NCBI GenBank assembly: GCA_942159475.1
Contig: OW804096.1
Location: forward strand, 142,531,951-142,595,950
DNA from: Sthenelais limicola
Lineage: Eukaryota; Annelida; Polychaeta; Phyllodocida; Sigalionidae
Reading direction: 5' to 3'
Length of the DNA: 64,000 bases
A program made the position numbers and the translations under genes. The notes under the pieces were generated by a model. That model did not search any database. It saw only the letters and a program-made list of their open reading frames with translations, and was not told the DNA's origin. Positions within the stretch are counted from its first letter, which is position 1. Every line of letters starts with the position of its first letter. This document shows positions 1 through 12,353 of the stretch, one piece after another.

Positions 1-50
1 AAGAGTCTTTCCCTCCGTCTGAAGTGACTCTTGAGACTAGCCTTTGACTG
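1..50 (+). mobile_element. MITE-B right end, cut by the window border
   Basis: AAGAGTCTTTCCCTCCGTCT to GCCTTTGACTG. Confidence 0.6.
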
Positions 51-67
51 TACTGATCCTTGACAAG

Positions 68-410
68 AATAGGGGACTTGCATGTCTCACTGCGCATGTC
101 TATGACAGTGCATGCTGGGACAGATTCAGTTCAGCTCTAAGATAGAAATATTTAGCAAGAATTTTATGGAAAATTGCAAGAAAATTTTCATATAGCTTGT
201 GTAAATGATTTATAGAAACCAAATGCATGATGGGAAAGATGAAGTCGTGTATTATAGAAACATCTAAAACATATGGATATTGATATTGGACCACTGATAA
301 ATATTCCAAGCTAAAGACAGCATGTTTTCTGTAGATTTTATATTGTACCATTACTCCCATAATTCCATGCTAATCAAGATTCAAAATGGCGGCTATGCAA
401 CTTCCCTATT
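68..410 (+). mobile_element. MITE-C copy
   Basis: AATAGGGGACTTGCATGTCT to TATGCAACTTCCCTATT; interior AAATGCATGATGGGAAAGAT is shared with all copies. Confidence 0.85.
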
Positions 411-435
411 CCAATGAGCATGCCAGTGATGGATC

Positions 436-783
436 AATAGGGGAGTTGCATGTGCCAATACGCATGTCTGTACAATGCATCCTGGGAAGGATTCTGATGA
501 AATCTGACATACAAATATTTGGCAATATTTTATCGAAAATTGCAAGAATGTTTTAACCAATATCATAGCTTGTATAAATCATCTATGAAAACCAAATGCA
601 TGATGGGAAAGATGGAGGCTTATGTCATGGAAACATGTATAACACATGGATATTGACATTAGAGCATTGATAAATACACCATGCTGAACATGACATGTTT
701 TCTCTTTATTTTAGACTGTACCATTAGTCCCATAATTCCATGCGAATCAAGATTCAAAATGGCGGCTATGCAACTCCCCCATT
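436..783 (+). mobile_element. MITE-C copy
   Basis: AATAGGGGAGTTGCATGTGC to TATGCAACTCCCCCATT; only 25 bp from the previous copy. Confidence 0.85.
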
Positions 784-828
784 ACTCCTTCAATAGAGGC
801 CCAGTATGCAGCAAGTCTGGCCGTATAC

Positions 829-1063
829 GGGTCAGATTTTCAGGAAATGTACAGTTGGCAGCTCTACACATTTAGGAAATTGTTTTAAATTGGGCTGAAA
901 AATGAAGAATACCGGGTATATCTGAGTATATTTGGTAACGCATTGATTTATAGTATCAGTTCTGTTATGTTAAACAGCATTTTGAAGCTCATTTCTATCT
1001 TAAATGTGGGTTATTTGAGAGGATTGGTGAAGGCGAATTGTACATTTTCTGAAAATCTGACCC
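829..1063 (+). mobile_element. MITE-A copy
   Basis: 235 bp; termini CGGGTCAGATTTTCAGGAAA and TTTTCTGAAAATCTGACCCA; TA on both sides. Confidence 0.85.
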
Positions 1064-1262
1064 ATACATTGCTTACATGCATCACCCCAACCCCTTCAAC
1101 CCCGACCATCAACACCTGTCTGCTGGGTGTTGAACAAGAGGTTAAGGAGCACTTATAGGACACTATAACATGACTTTATTCTAAGTTACACTGAGATATA
1201 TCTGTTTGGGCTTACTGTATGCCGTAATATTCCAAGTGTCAAGGTTTATAATGTTTACATGG

Positions 1263-1580
1263 TCGATAGAAAGAGTGAGGGAGAGAGAGAGCGAGAGAGA
1301 AGGATAGAGAGGGAGAGGGAGAAGGATATAGCAGGAGAGAGAAAGAAAGAAGGGGAGAGAAAGAAAGAGGGAGAGAGAGAAGGATAGAGAGGGAGAGAGA
1401 GAAAGAAAGAGGGGAGAGAGAGGAAGGGAGATAGAGAAAGAAAGAGGGGAGAGAGAAAGAAAGAGGGAGGGAGAGAGAGAGTGAGAGAGAAGGATAGAGA
1501 GGGAGAGAGAGAAAGAAAGAGGGGAGAGAGAAAGAAAGAGGGGAGAGAGAAAGAAAGAGGGGAGAGAGAAAGAAAGAGCC
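1263..1580 (+). repeat. GA-rich simple repeat
   Basis: Irregular AGAGAGAAAGAAAGAGGGGAG units. The 133-codon minus-strand frame over it is compositional. Confidence 0.95.
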
Positions 1581-1605
1581 AATGTGAGGAGAAGTGAGGG
1601 GAAGT

Positions 1606-2215
1606 CTTAGGCTCTTTACTTGTAGGAATATGGATTCTTTGCAGTGGCGCTAGCGGTGGTGCCTATGTGTACTATGGTGCGGGAATGGGGTATCAACTTA
1701 ATACTAGGCGTCAGGATGCTAATCAGGTATACCTACTACCTTAACTGACTTAGGACCACAAATTTAAGGTTAGGTTTAGGGTTATAGTTAGCATTGGTAT
1801 CAATCCATGTACCCTATTCCACTTCACAAAACACATGAAAATACAGTGCGTAATGGTAACATTGCTCTGTTAGCTTCCTGGCACCTACTATCTAGTCGCT
1901 TCCCAGGAATGGTGTAACATTCAAAAGTTCTGCAAAGGTTCTTGAGGGCTAAACCTGACTCTAGCATCTGTTGTGTACAGTAATGATGCATCGATTCCGG
2001 ACAAAATTGCAAGGAAAATGTCTTAAGATGGCATTACCGTCGACAGAATCGACGATTTCTATAGAGCTATCTTGACAACAGGGCAATAATTAGCGGTTCT
2101 GTCTACACTTGTGCGCAACCGTGGTAACGGGTACAACAGTTCTGGGTGCCAAGATTTAACCGAAGGCGGCTTTTTAAAAAAGCAGTTGGTTGTGTAGGGT
2201 CCAGAGGGTGAGTGG
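1606..2215. repeat. Diverged dispersed repeat, copy 1
   Basis: Shares TGTACAGTAATGATGCATCG, TTCCGGACAAAATTGCAAGG and CTTAGGCTCTTTACTTGTA with 4110-4625 in the same order. Family unknown. Confidence 0.55.
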
Positions 2216-4109
2216 CACCAGGGACCTGTGGGGACTTATGCTTTTTTTAAGGGTGGGGGCTGACATGGGGTAGAAAACTAATGAATTGTTTGGTAGCGTA
2301 GCCTAAGTAACTGACTGTAGATATCAATGACAGTGTATAGGCCCTACATAGAGCTGTCAACTGGGACGAGGAACATGCTAGAAAATGATTTATTTGTGGA
2401 CCTTCCATTTCAAGCATTAAAGTGGGCCTATCCCATACAAGTGGTAAACTAGTTGAGTGTGTGTCACAGGAACTGAATGTAGGAAACCTTATAAATACTA
2501 CCTGGTGTACCCATATTCTCATCTGTAAACTGAGTTTTGCTTGACCCCCTTATGCTTATACTGACATATTCTTATACTGGCTAACAAGTTCTTTTGGAAA
2601 ACCATTGGTTTCGATGTGTTTCTGGCTACACTGGGACTGACAGTGATACAAAGCTGGAACCAATTTGGTGCCTATAGGCACCCCAGAAACAGAAATTTAG
2701 GGATGTTTTCCTTGACCCTGTCTGCAGTCGCATGGGGCATAAAATATACCCCATCGACATGCAAACAGAATGTTGAGGGCATGCTCAGAAATATTTGGGG
2801 TTGTTGACAACATTAATGCAAAAAAACATAATTCATCACTACAAAATACCCCAAATTTGGGATTCAGGCAGTTCATTGCAAAGGAACATTTCCTTAATTT
2901 ATTTTGTTTAAAGGAAAGGAAATTTGCTGTAAAATGGGCCCAGTGGGATGACACAAGTCAATTAAGTAGGGCTATGGCTATGTCTAGGCCTATAGCCTAT
3001 ATTTAAAAGGACTAACGAAATCTCAAGACTGAACAAGTTATCAGAATATTCCCAATAGAAACAATGTCAGCTTAAATCATTTCTAACGAAATATTCCTTT
3101 AGCCATTCTAAAATCTTAAACTAAGCCACTGCAAACTAAGGAATATGATGTGGCATACTACATAATCCTTAACGTAAGGTCAACCCTCCATGCTGCCACC
3201 TAGTGGGTATGGAGAATATAGGTTATGACATACTTAGGCCCGTAGAGATGGCTTCTGGAACTGAACTATGGAACTGAACTTTCCCTGTACTCTCCCTTGA
3301 TGAAAAACGCACCTGTATGCCTCTTCAGTCAACCATATATAAAGTGTTATACCTTTTTGAAAAGCTTGTTTCGATCTGATTCTAGTCGTCTACACGAAAT
3401 GCATCTGTTAGTTGTTTCCACGTAATGCCGTGCGTTTACGCGTCACTGCTTGATGCATGTTTATGTGAACAATAGAGCCTCATAGCCATAGGCCGAGTGG
3501 GGCGAGAAACGGCCGCGATCTGTTTAATATAAAGCACAGAAAACCCCAGAAAACAGGTAGGAGGAGTAAGGATGACTTCTTCCAATGCTTTCCCTTGGTA
3601 TGTATTCAATTAAAAATCCTCTTTAATAAGCCTTTCTAGAGGGCTATGTCGCCGATATACAGCACATGTACGAGTAGGCCTAACGTTGGCCTATTGGTTG
3701 AGCATGGTGAGGTCGGGTCGGGTCCATTTCCCAGTCATGTGTAGTGCCGAGTGATACCGAGTGTGACCGAAGAGCTGGGGATGGATTCATACGGGAAAAT
3801 CTCGCTCCAAGCACCAGTATATAGGGGTTGGGAAATCGCTTATTACTCAGTTCTGATACCTAAAAGACCATGTAGTATTGGAAGTAATCTCCGTGTATAT
3901 GTTTTCCCTGGGCCTGGAGACATTGTTTCTGGCCATGGGAAGTCGGGAAGTAGCAGTTTCAGACGATCGATCCAGAGTCGAGTATAAAGCTGGCAGTTCT
4001 ATAATAAAGGGGGCGTGGTTAAAATCTTAAGCGGTATGACCTATATAGGCCATAAATATGGCCACTTTTGACGCCAAATCGTCCAGAGTATTACCACGAG
4101 ATTAATTTG
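2216..4109. other. Unassigned sequence
   Basis: No exon pattern, known repeat or RNA gene was recognised. A 78-codon frame at 3751-3987 starts near no splice site and looks random. Confidence 0.4.
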
Positions 4110-4625
4110 GGTGTGGTGTCTTAGGCTATGTACTTGTATTATATAAATATGGAATCTTTTTCTCATTTTCAATGCTCCCCACCCCCCGGCTCCCGCTTCC
4201 CTCCTACGCTTTTGTTTTGGTGTCTAATAATACACATGCCTGTGTGAGGCATGTGTACCGCCAGCAGTAGTGGCGCCGTAGCGGCCGGAGCGGCTTGTCC
4301 CGGAACTAAAATGCGGCAATGGCTGTCGATTCGAATCTTCCCAATGCAATCTTCCGAGCTATACCTGACCCTACCGTTGTATATATATATGTACAGTATT
4401 GATGTATCGATTCCGGCCAAAATTGCAAGGAAAACCTCTTTAGATTCTCATCATTGTAGATAGAATATGCGGGGGAGTACGATCGTGTTGGCAAACAGGG
4501 GGATAAGTATCAATCTGTATATATATGCGTGATGACCCGTAATGGCGGGTGTGACGTTGTAATGGGTAGTGATCCTGCCGATAGCAGCTTCTTTCAGAAG
4601 CGGTTGTCACGAAGAGTCCAGCCCT
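4110..4625. repeat. Diverged dispersed repeat, copy 2
   Basis: TGTACAGTATTGATGTATCG, TTCCGGCCAAAATTGCAAGG and a final GAAGAGTCCAG match copy 1. Confidence 0.55.
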
Positions 4626-4673
4626 TTGCTTCTGATAGTGCTACCACCAACCCACTCCAGCATCAAAGCTACA

Positions 4674-4838
4674 CAGCTGTCTAGCCTCTTAGATCAGATA
4701 ACGATGGTTAATGATTGGACGCCTACTGCGCTAATGGCTTTCCTGGCCTGAGAGTAATAGGATTCTATTGGCATTTTTGGTTTGGAGCGAGAGGATTTCC
4801 CTCAGTTTGGAGGGACTCTCAACTCTGAGCCTAGACTG
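4674..4838 (+). mobile_element. MITE-B copy
   Basis: Right terminus GAGCCTAGACTG intact; left terminus diverged. Confidence 0.75.
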
Positions 4839-4879
4839 AATATACATGGAATGCTGGAAGATAGAGCCTATAACTCTTT

Positions 4880-5390
4880 CTGTCTCCTTTTCTCTTCTCT
4901 CTCTCACTTCTCTATCTTTATTTCCTGGGGTATGATCCTAAACTGCCTCACTCTCAGCTCTCCCGCCCTTGATATAACCATATTAAATGTGTTGATAAGG
5001 GCGTAAAGCAACCAATCTCACTCACTCACTCACTCTCAGCTCTCCCGCCCCTGATATAACCATATTAAATGTGTTGATAAGGGTGTAAAGCAACCAATCT
5101 CACTCACTCACTCTCAGCTCTCCCGCCCCTGATATAACCTTTCAATGTGTTGATAAGGGGGTAAAGCAACCAATCTCACTCACTCTCAGCTCTCCCGCCC
5201 CTGATATAACCATATTAAATGTGTTGATAAGGGCGTAAAGCAACCAATCTCACTCACTCCCTCTCAGCTCTCCCGCCCTTGATATAACCATATTAAATGT
5301 GTTGATAAGGGCGTAAAGCAACCGATCTCACTCACTCACTCACTCACTCACTCACTCACTCACTCACTCACTCACTCACTCACTCTTGCA
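4880..5390 (+). repeat. SR-1 array: five 72-82 bp units, then CTCA microsatellite
   Basis: Units start with CTCTCAGCTCTCCCGCCC at 4951, 5033, 5111, 5183 and 5261. Each contains a hairpin (GCCCTTGATATAAC ... GTTGATAAGGGC). A CT-rich leader lies before and a long CACT repeat (5325-5385) after. Confidence 0.9.
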
Positions 5391-5684
5391 GTGGATAGAT
5401 AGCATGCAGAAACTTCAGCAGCTCCTTAGCCACCAATAGCGTTACCACCTGCTCCCTGATTGTTTGGGAAGAGGTTAAAAGAGCAGCCATCTAGGCAGAC
5501 TAAATCCACCTTCACCCACCAACCCTCAAACATATGTGGGCCTGATTCAATACAATACACCCTCGGGTATCACCCGCCTAGCAGACCCCAACCTGGGGCA
5601 CAGGCCGGGCTTTATCGCTTGTAAGTGTTTGTGTTGGAATTATAGCAGCAAGCTGTGCTCGTGTGATTAGGGAGAGGTTATGTA

Positions 5685-7795
5685 GGGGGAGGGAGGGAGG
5701 GAGGATATAGATATAGATTGATAGAGAGAGAGGGGGGGGGGAGAGAGAAATAGAAAGAAAAAGGTGGAGGAGATGGGAGAGGGAGGGGATGAGAGAGAGA
5801 TGGGGGGATGAGAGAAAGGGAGGGGATGACATGGGGGATGACATGGGGGATGAGAGAAAGAAGGAGAGAGAAATGGGGGATGAGAGAAAGAGGGAGGGGA
5901 TGAGAGAGGAGATGACTTGGAAGATGAGAGAGGGAGGGGATGAGAGGGGGAGGGGATGAGAGGGGGGATGAGAGAGGGAGAGAGAGAAAGAGGGAGAGAG
6001 AGATGGGGGATGAGAGAAAGACGGAGGGGATGAAAGAGGGGATGAGAGAAAGAGGGAGAGAGAGATGGGGGATGAGAGAAAGACGGAGGGGATGAAAGAG
6101 AGGGGATGAGAGAAAGAGGGAGAGAGAGATGGGGGGGATGAGAGAAAGACAGAGAGAGATGGGGGGATGAGAGAAAGAAGGAGAGAGAGATGGGGGGATG
6201 AGAGAAAGACGGAGGGGATGAAAGAGAGGGGATGAGAGAAAGAGGGAGAGAGAGATGGGGGGGATGAGAGAAAGACAGAGAGAGATGGGGGGATGAGAGA
6301 AAGAAGGAGAGAGAGATGGGGGATGAGAGAAAGACGGAGGGGATGAAAGAGAGGGGATGAGAGAAAGAGGGAGAGAGAGATGGGGGGGATGAGAGAAAGA
6401 CAGAGAGAGATGGGGGGATGAGAGAAAGAAGGAGAGAGAGATGGGGGGATGAGAGAAAGACGGAGGGGATGAAAGAGAGGGGATGAGAGAAAGAGGGAGA
6501 GAGAGATGGGGGGATGAGAGAAAGAGGGAGAGAGATGGGGGGATGAGAGAAAGAAGGAGAGAGAGATGGGGGGATGAGAGAAAGACGGAGGGGATGAAAG
6601 AGAGGGGATGAGAGAAAGAAGGAGAGAGAGATGGGGGGATGAGAGAAAGAGGGAGAGAGATGGGGGGATGAGAGAAAGAGGGAGGGGATGAGAGAGGAGA
6701 TTACATGGAAGATGAGAGGGAGGGGATGAGAGGGGGAGGGGATGAGAGAGGGAGGGGATGAGAGAGAGGGAGGGGATGAGAGAGAGAGGGAGGGGATGAG
6801 AAAGGGAGAGAGAGAAAGAGGGAGGGGATGACATGGAAGGATGAGAGAGGGAGGGAGGGGATGAGAGGGGGAGGGGATGAGAGAGGAGATGACATGGAAG
6901 ATGAGGGGGAGGGGATGAGAGAGAGGGAGGGGATGAGAGAGAGAGGGAGGGGATGAGAAAGGGAGAGAGAGAAAGAGAGAGGGGATGACATGGGAGGATG
7001 AGAGAGGGAGGGAGGGGATGAGAGGGGGAGGGGATGAGAGGGGGAGGGGATGAGAGAGGGAGGGGATGAGAGAGAGGGAGGGGATGAGAGAGAGAGGTAG
7101 GGGATGAGAAAGGGAGAGAGAGAAAGAGGGAGGGGATGACATGGAAGGATGAGAGAGGGAGGGAGGGGATGAGAGGGGGAGGGGATGAGAGAGGGAGGGG
7201 ATGAGAGAGAGGGAGGGGATGAGAGAGAGAGGTAGGGGATGAGAGAGGGAGAGAGAGAAAGAGGGAGGGGATGACATGGAAGGATGAGAGAGGGAGGGAG
7301 GGGATGAGAGGGGGAGGGGATGAGAGAGGGAGGGGATGAGAGAGAGGGAGGGGATGAGAGAGAGAGGTAGGGGATGAGAAAGGGAGAGAGAGAAAGAGGG
7401 AGGGGATGACATGGAAGGATGAGAGAGAGAGGGAGAGGATGAGAGGGGGAGGGGATGAGAGAGGAGATGACATGGAAGATGAGAGGGAGGGGATGAGAAA
7501 GGGAGAGAGAGAAAGAGAGAGAGGGGATGACATGGGAGGATGAGAGAGGGAGGGAGGGGATGAGAGGGGGAGGGGATGAGAGAGGGAGGGGATGAGAGAA
7601 AGAGGGAGGGGATGAGAGAGAGAGGGAGGGGATGAGAGAGAGAGGGAGGGGATGAGAGAGAGAGGGAGGGGATGAGAGAGGGAGAGAGAGAAAGAGGGAG
7701 GGGATGACATGGAAGGATGAGAGAGAGAGGGAGAGGATGACATGGAAGGATGAGATAGAGAGGGAGAGGGAGAGGGTGAGAGGGGGGAAATGTTT
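5685..7795 (+). repeat. 2.1-kb purine-rich minisatellite with higher-order units
   Basis: The basic unit is GGGATGAGAGA with variants. Left part: units of about 125 bp marked by AGACGGAGGGGATGAAAGAG at 6081, 6206, 6331, 6458 and 6583. Right part: units of about 135 bp marked by GATGACATGGAAGGATGAG (for example 7138, 7273, 7408). The 757-codon minus-strand frame (Ser/Pro/Leu/His only) is spurious. Confidence 0.95.
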
Positions 7796-8404
7796 ATAAT
7801 AATAATCAATTCTTTATTTTGGCAAGAGAGTACAGGTTCAGAACAAAACAAAATATAGGTAGTATGCTTCAGATTGATTTGAGCAGATGAACAGCAAATG
7901 AAATGCGCACTATGTAAGATAAGATAACATAAGAAGTTTTTTATTTGTCGTATTCAAGGGTACAAAAGTGAGTACAGTTGAGTAAATGAAGGTAAAAAAG
8001 ACAAATAGGTCGACGTACCTCTATGGTACAACGGGGTACCATTTCTTTACCAGAATTTGGAATTTACCAGAATTTGGAAAAACTAATAGGACAAACTAAC
8101 TAAGTAATTGACTTAGGAATGGAACGACTAAAGAATGAGTAAAGAACAGATCGATTAATTTAATTTAATTAATTAATCTGTTAATTGAATCAAGCGATAC
8201 AGCACGATTTTTACATCACAAAGTTGAAGGTTAGGTTAAGTGTGAATTAACGATCAAGTAATACATTTCAAGGATTACACTTGTAGAGTTACACTTACTA
8301 TGTAGAAGCTAAACAATAGCAAACCATGAGCACAGATACAGTCCAGTGGAACCCCAGCTTCCCCAGAGTGAGAGACTGAGTGGGGAGACCAAAGGGGATC
8401 CATT
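7796..8404. other. Unassigned AT-rich sequence
   Basis: Contains TTCTTTATTTTGGCAAGAGA, possibly an inverted retroposon tail; otherwise nothing. Confidence 0.4.
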
Positions 8405-8639
8405 GGGTCAGATTTTCAGAAAATGTACAATTCAACTTCGCCAATCCTCTCAAATAACCCAAATTTCCGACGAAAATAAAGTTCAAAATAGAGTTCAACC
8501 TAACCAAACAGATTGCTAGAATCAATGCATTGACGAATATACTCGAATTTACCTAGTATTTACAAAATTGCGGCCTAATTTTGCAGAATTTACTAAATGT
8601 GGACAGCTGCCAATTGTACATTTTCTAAAAATCTGACCC
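8405..8639 (-). mobile_element. MITE-A copy
   Basis: 235 bp, both 28-bp termini kept; the flanking dinucleotides no longer match. Confidence 0.85.
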
Positions 8640-8711
8640 ATGTATACTTGACTTGACTCTTAAAAAAGTAATTATATGTTTATTATTGTCTTTTCTTGAT
8701 CTAATTGTTTC

Positions 8712-8800
8712 CCACAGCTACATCTGAGAAAAATGTACGCATAATGTTTGGCTGAATACAAATATTTAAATACATAAATACAAATACAAAAAATTATTTT
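8712..8800 (+). repeat. Retroposon 3' tail-like sequence
   Basis: ATAATGTTTGGCTGAATACA then ATTTAAATACATAAATAC; shared with 12786-12857 (ATAATGTTTTTCGCTGAATA). Confidence 0.5.
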
Positions 8801-8965
8801 GCCTTTTTGTGGCTTCAATCTACCAGGACGAAACCTAGAAATAGTATCCAACTATCTAATGCAGAAAAAAAAATGCAGGAAAAAAAAAATCTAATGCAGA
8901 AGGCAGAGAGTTTCCATCCCTGGGTAGCTAGGCAGGTCGTAGACCTCTAAAACTGATATACATAG

Positions 8966-9200
8966 GGGTCAGATTGTCAGAAAATGCACAATGTACAGTT
9001 CTACAGATCTCTCAAATTCTGCTAAATTAGAGTGAAAATATATAAATACTAGGTATATCTGAGTATATTCTGTATTGTATTCATTCAATAAATCTGTCTG
9101 GTTATGTTAAACGATATTTTGAACCTGATTTTCGTCTTAAATTTGGGTTATTTGAGAGGATTGGTGAAGGTGAATTGTACATTTTCTGAAGATCTGACCC
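8966..9200 (+). mobile_element. MITE-A copy (subtype with ATACAATACAG-type interior)
   Basis: 235 bp with TA duplication; the interior reads GTATTGTATTCATTCAATAA, marking a second subfamily. Confidence 0.85.
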
Positions 9201-9401
9201 ATAGGCTAATGTGTTGCAAAGGAGTGAGAGAGGGGAACAAATGTAAACAATGAGGTTATATATATACAGTAGCAGGGCTAGGGCTATAGACTCAGGTATG
9301 TGAGGTGGCGGCCTGTGTCAGTTGCTATGTTTTATTGTAATATATATATGCAGTCTACTATATGGGGCACCATCATTAGTACAAGGAAGTAGATAGTGTA
9401 A

Positions 9402-9622
9402 TACTGTAAACATATTAATGTTGGCGCAGTATTTATTTTCGCTATTTTAGTGCACCCACCTTTGTGCGTGAAAATAAATTCTGCGCGAATGGTATAATTA
9501 TTGCATAAACAGGGTGTGAGACTTCCTTGCTGCACAAATTAAAATCATTGCGAAAAGGTGTCAAAGTGCGCGAAAATATATCGGCGCGAAATCCACGAAA
9601 ATAAATTTATACGTTTACAGTA
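9402..9622 (+). mobile_element. MITE-G copy
   Basis: Ends TACTGTAAACATATTAATGT and ATTTATACGTTTACAGTA; several GCGCGAAAATAAAT-like motifs in both orientations. Confidence 0.8.
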
Positions 9623-9856
9623 TTATGTTTTACCAGACATTTTAGTTTAGCTCCTATAGCTGGTCTTCCACTAAGTCTTGGGGCAGTATACTACCATATA
9701 TTGCTGAGAAGAAACAAAACAAAAAATAAAAAAATATATATCTAATTTAATTTATATCTGTTTGAGCCTACGGTATACCATCATATTCCAAGTATCTATA
9801 TCTCAGGGGTAATAGCGACCTACATCAATACATCCAGCAACAAATAGTCAGTATTA

Positions 9857-9965
9857 AGGGCCTAGTCCACTAAGCCAATTCTCATGCGATTTTGCGCCGC
9901 AGAGGACTCTTTTCCACTCAATTCCATGAGAATCTCATGAGAATCAGCTTAGTGGACTAGGGCCT
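9857..9965 (+). mobile_element. MITE-F copy, 109 bp
   Basis: AGGGCCTAGTCCACTAAGC with its inverted complement at the right end; TTA duplication (9854-9856, 9966-9968), the PIF/Harbinger signature. Confidence 0.85.
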
Positions 9966-10033
9966 TTAGTTGGATGAACAACCTTTGGTATCTAAGAAAA
10001 AAGGCATAGAAACGATTATACCTGCCTGTATAT

Positions 10034-10268
10034 GGGTCAGATTTTCAGAAAATGTACAATTGGCAGCTGTATACATTTCGTAAATTCTGCTAAAATAGGC
10101 TGCAATTTGGTCAATACTAGGTAAATTCGAGTATATTCGGTATTGCATTGATTCTAGCAATCTGTTTGGTTAGGTTGAAATGTATTTTGAAACTTATTTT
10201 CGTCTGAAATTTGGGTTATTTGAGAGGATTGGTGAAGGCGAATTGTACATTTTCTGGCGATTTCACCC
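10034..10268 (+). mobile_element. MITE-A copy
   Basis: 235 bp, TA duplication. Confidence 0.85.
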
Positions 10269-10318
10269 ATACACTGACGTTTACCTCCGTTATGTCTACA
10301 CTTTTCTCAGGAACTTTT

Positions 10319-10664
10319 AATAGGGGACTTGCATGTGCCACTGCGCATGTCTGTTACAATGCATGCTGGGATAGATTCAGTTCAAATCTGACATACAAAT
10401 ATTTGGCAACATTTTTATCGAAAAATGCAAGAATGTTTTCACCAAGTTTGTATAAATGATTTATAAAAACCAAATGCATGATGGGAAAGGTGGGGACTTG
10501 TGTTATGGAAACATGTATAACACATAGATATTGACATTAAAGCATTGATAAATATTCCATGCTGAACAAGGCATGTTTTTTTCATAGATTTTAGACTGTA
10601 CCATTAGTCCCACATTTCCCATGCATACCAAGATTCTAAATGGCGGCTATACAAATGCCCTATT
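10319..10664 (+). mobile_element. MITE-C copy
   Basis: AATAGGGGACTTGCATGTGC to ACAAATGCCCTATT. Confidence 0.85.
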
Positions 10665-10716
10665 GATATGAAATTTCTATACTGAGACACACAATCATTC
10701 AACACAGCGATTGCAT

Positions 10717-10952
10717 GGGTCAGATTTTCAGAAAATGTACAATTGGCAGCTGTACCCATTTAGTAATTTCTGCTAATTCTGCTGATAAAAAGAGATAAAT
10801 TTTGGGTATATCTGAGTATATTTGGTGTCGCATTGATTTAAGTATCAGTTCTGTTATGTTAAACAGCATTTTGAAGCTCATTTCTGTCTTAAATTTGAGT
10901 TATTTAAGAGGATTGGTGAAGGCAAATTGTACATTTTCTGAAAATCTGACCC
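10717..10952 (+). mobile_element. MITE-A copy
   Basis: 236 bp, CA duplication on both sides. Confidence 0.85.
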
Positions 10953-11271
10953 ACATGCTTGTGTATCACAGGAATGGGAATTATGAGATTCTTAAACGCT
11001 ACACAGAAATACTTTGTGGATAAATCAGATATAATAATTTATATTTGTTTGTTTCGTTGGGCCTATATGCCTCAATATTCCTAGTACCAATGTTTATAAA
11101 GTTTACATGCCAGGAGAATTTGGAAGAGACATTTTTGGTCGATTGAGCTGAGAATGCATTCTGAGAATTTCTCCATCATGGGGAAAAAAACGTCCACATC
11201 TCGGCGTCCCTGGTACCATATGGGCCAGTCACCTGATGGTGTACAGTTGCCTTCAAGCTGCACACTCACTT

Positions 11272-11624
11272 AATAGGGGATTTGAATGTGCCACTGCACA
11301 TGTCTATTGCAGTGCATCCTGGGATGGACTCTTGATGAAATCTGACATACAAATATTTTGCAAATTTTTATCGAAAATTGCAAAAATGTTTTCACCAATA
11401 TCATAGCTTGTGTAAATGCTTTATGACAATCAAATGCATGATGGGAACATGGGGATTTAAATGTGTGATGAAAGGATGTAAAACACAGGGATATTGACAT
11501 TAGAGCATTGATAAATAATCCATGCTGAACATAGCAGGTTTTCTATAGATTTTATACTGTACCATTAGTCCCATAAATCCATGCGAATCTAGATTCAAAA
11601 TGGCGGCTATGCAAGTCCCCTATT
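11272..11624 (+). mobile_element. MITE-C copy
   Basis: AATAGGGGATTTGAATGTGC to GCAAGTCCCCTATT. Confidence 0.85.
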
Positions 11625-12139
11625 GAAAAACTTATGAAAAAAATAATCAAAAAAAACAAAACGTCGGTAAACAACTAGATTTTTTCTACATTTCTTTCCA
11701 TTCTTTTTCCATTCTTTTCCAACCCATCTAAAAGTCATTTGACCAAAATTTGGGAGGATTCTGTCCGCTTGCTTTTGCTACAGGGCTTTTAAAACGTCCT
11801 TGTTTCCATTTGAGTGTGAATGTTTTTTTTTCATTTTTCACCCAAAATTAGCAGAATTGACCAAATGTGTGGAGCTGCTAATTGTACATTTCCTGACACC
11901 CTGACCCATATGGAAGTGAGAAAAAAATTCCCTAAAATAGAAAACCAGAGAAGAAATTGCGGGCAAACTTCAAACAGCAACATACCAGCCATTTTTATCA
12001 CCTGAGTATGCTTCTAATTACTTTTTACTTCTGAGAAGCTTCCACTCGAAAACTTTATTATGTGTTTCAAATTAATTTTTTATTCACTCTTGGCTAAAGC
12101 TTGGAAAGCGCTGGTTGGATGTAGGAAAGAAAGCTGATT
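11625..12139. other. Unassigned sequence
   Basis: Only the MITE-A fragment at 11830-11907 is recognisable. Confidence 0.4.
11830..11907. mobile_element. MITE-A fragment
   Basis: Only the end with AATTAGCAGAATTGACCAAA and a decayed terminus is left. Confidence 0.6.
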
Positions 12140-12353
12140 CAGTCGAGGTCCAAACCCTCAGATCAGATAAGAATGATATGTCAGTGATTGGACGCCTACT
12201 GCGCTAATGGCTTTTCTGGCCTAAGACTAGGCGTTTTAATAGGAATATAATGACATTTTGCGGTCTTAATGGAATTATAATGGCACTCTGGGATTTGAGG
12301 CGAGAGGCTTTCCCTCCGTTTGAAGGGACTCTCTCAACTTTGGGCCTAGACTG
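12140..12353 (+). mobile_element. MITE-B copy
   Basis: 214 bp; termini CAGTCGAGGTCCAAACCCTC and TTTGGGCCTAGACTG. Confidence 0.85.

Noticed and set aside
100..360. Minus-strand frames at 100, 11270, 40623 and 42116 with a common peptide
   Set aside because: All are inside MITE-C copies.
943..1158. Recurrent short frames such as this one and those at 10211, 10802, 18267 and 43849
   Set aside because: They share near-identical peptides because they lie in MITE-A; no evidence of coding.
4951..5330. CRISPR-like spacing of repeats
   Set aside because: Units are contiguous tandem copies without unique spacers, in eukaryotic DNA.
5578..7851. 757- and 581-codon minus-strand frames
   Set aside because: They translate a purine-rich minisatellite into Ser/Pro/Leu/His repeats, and several frames are open at once; composition, not coding.
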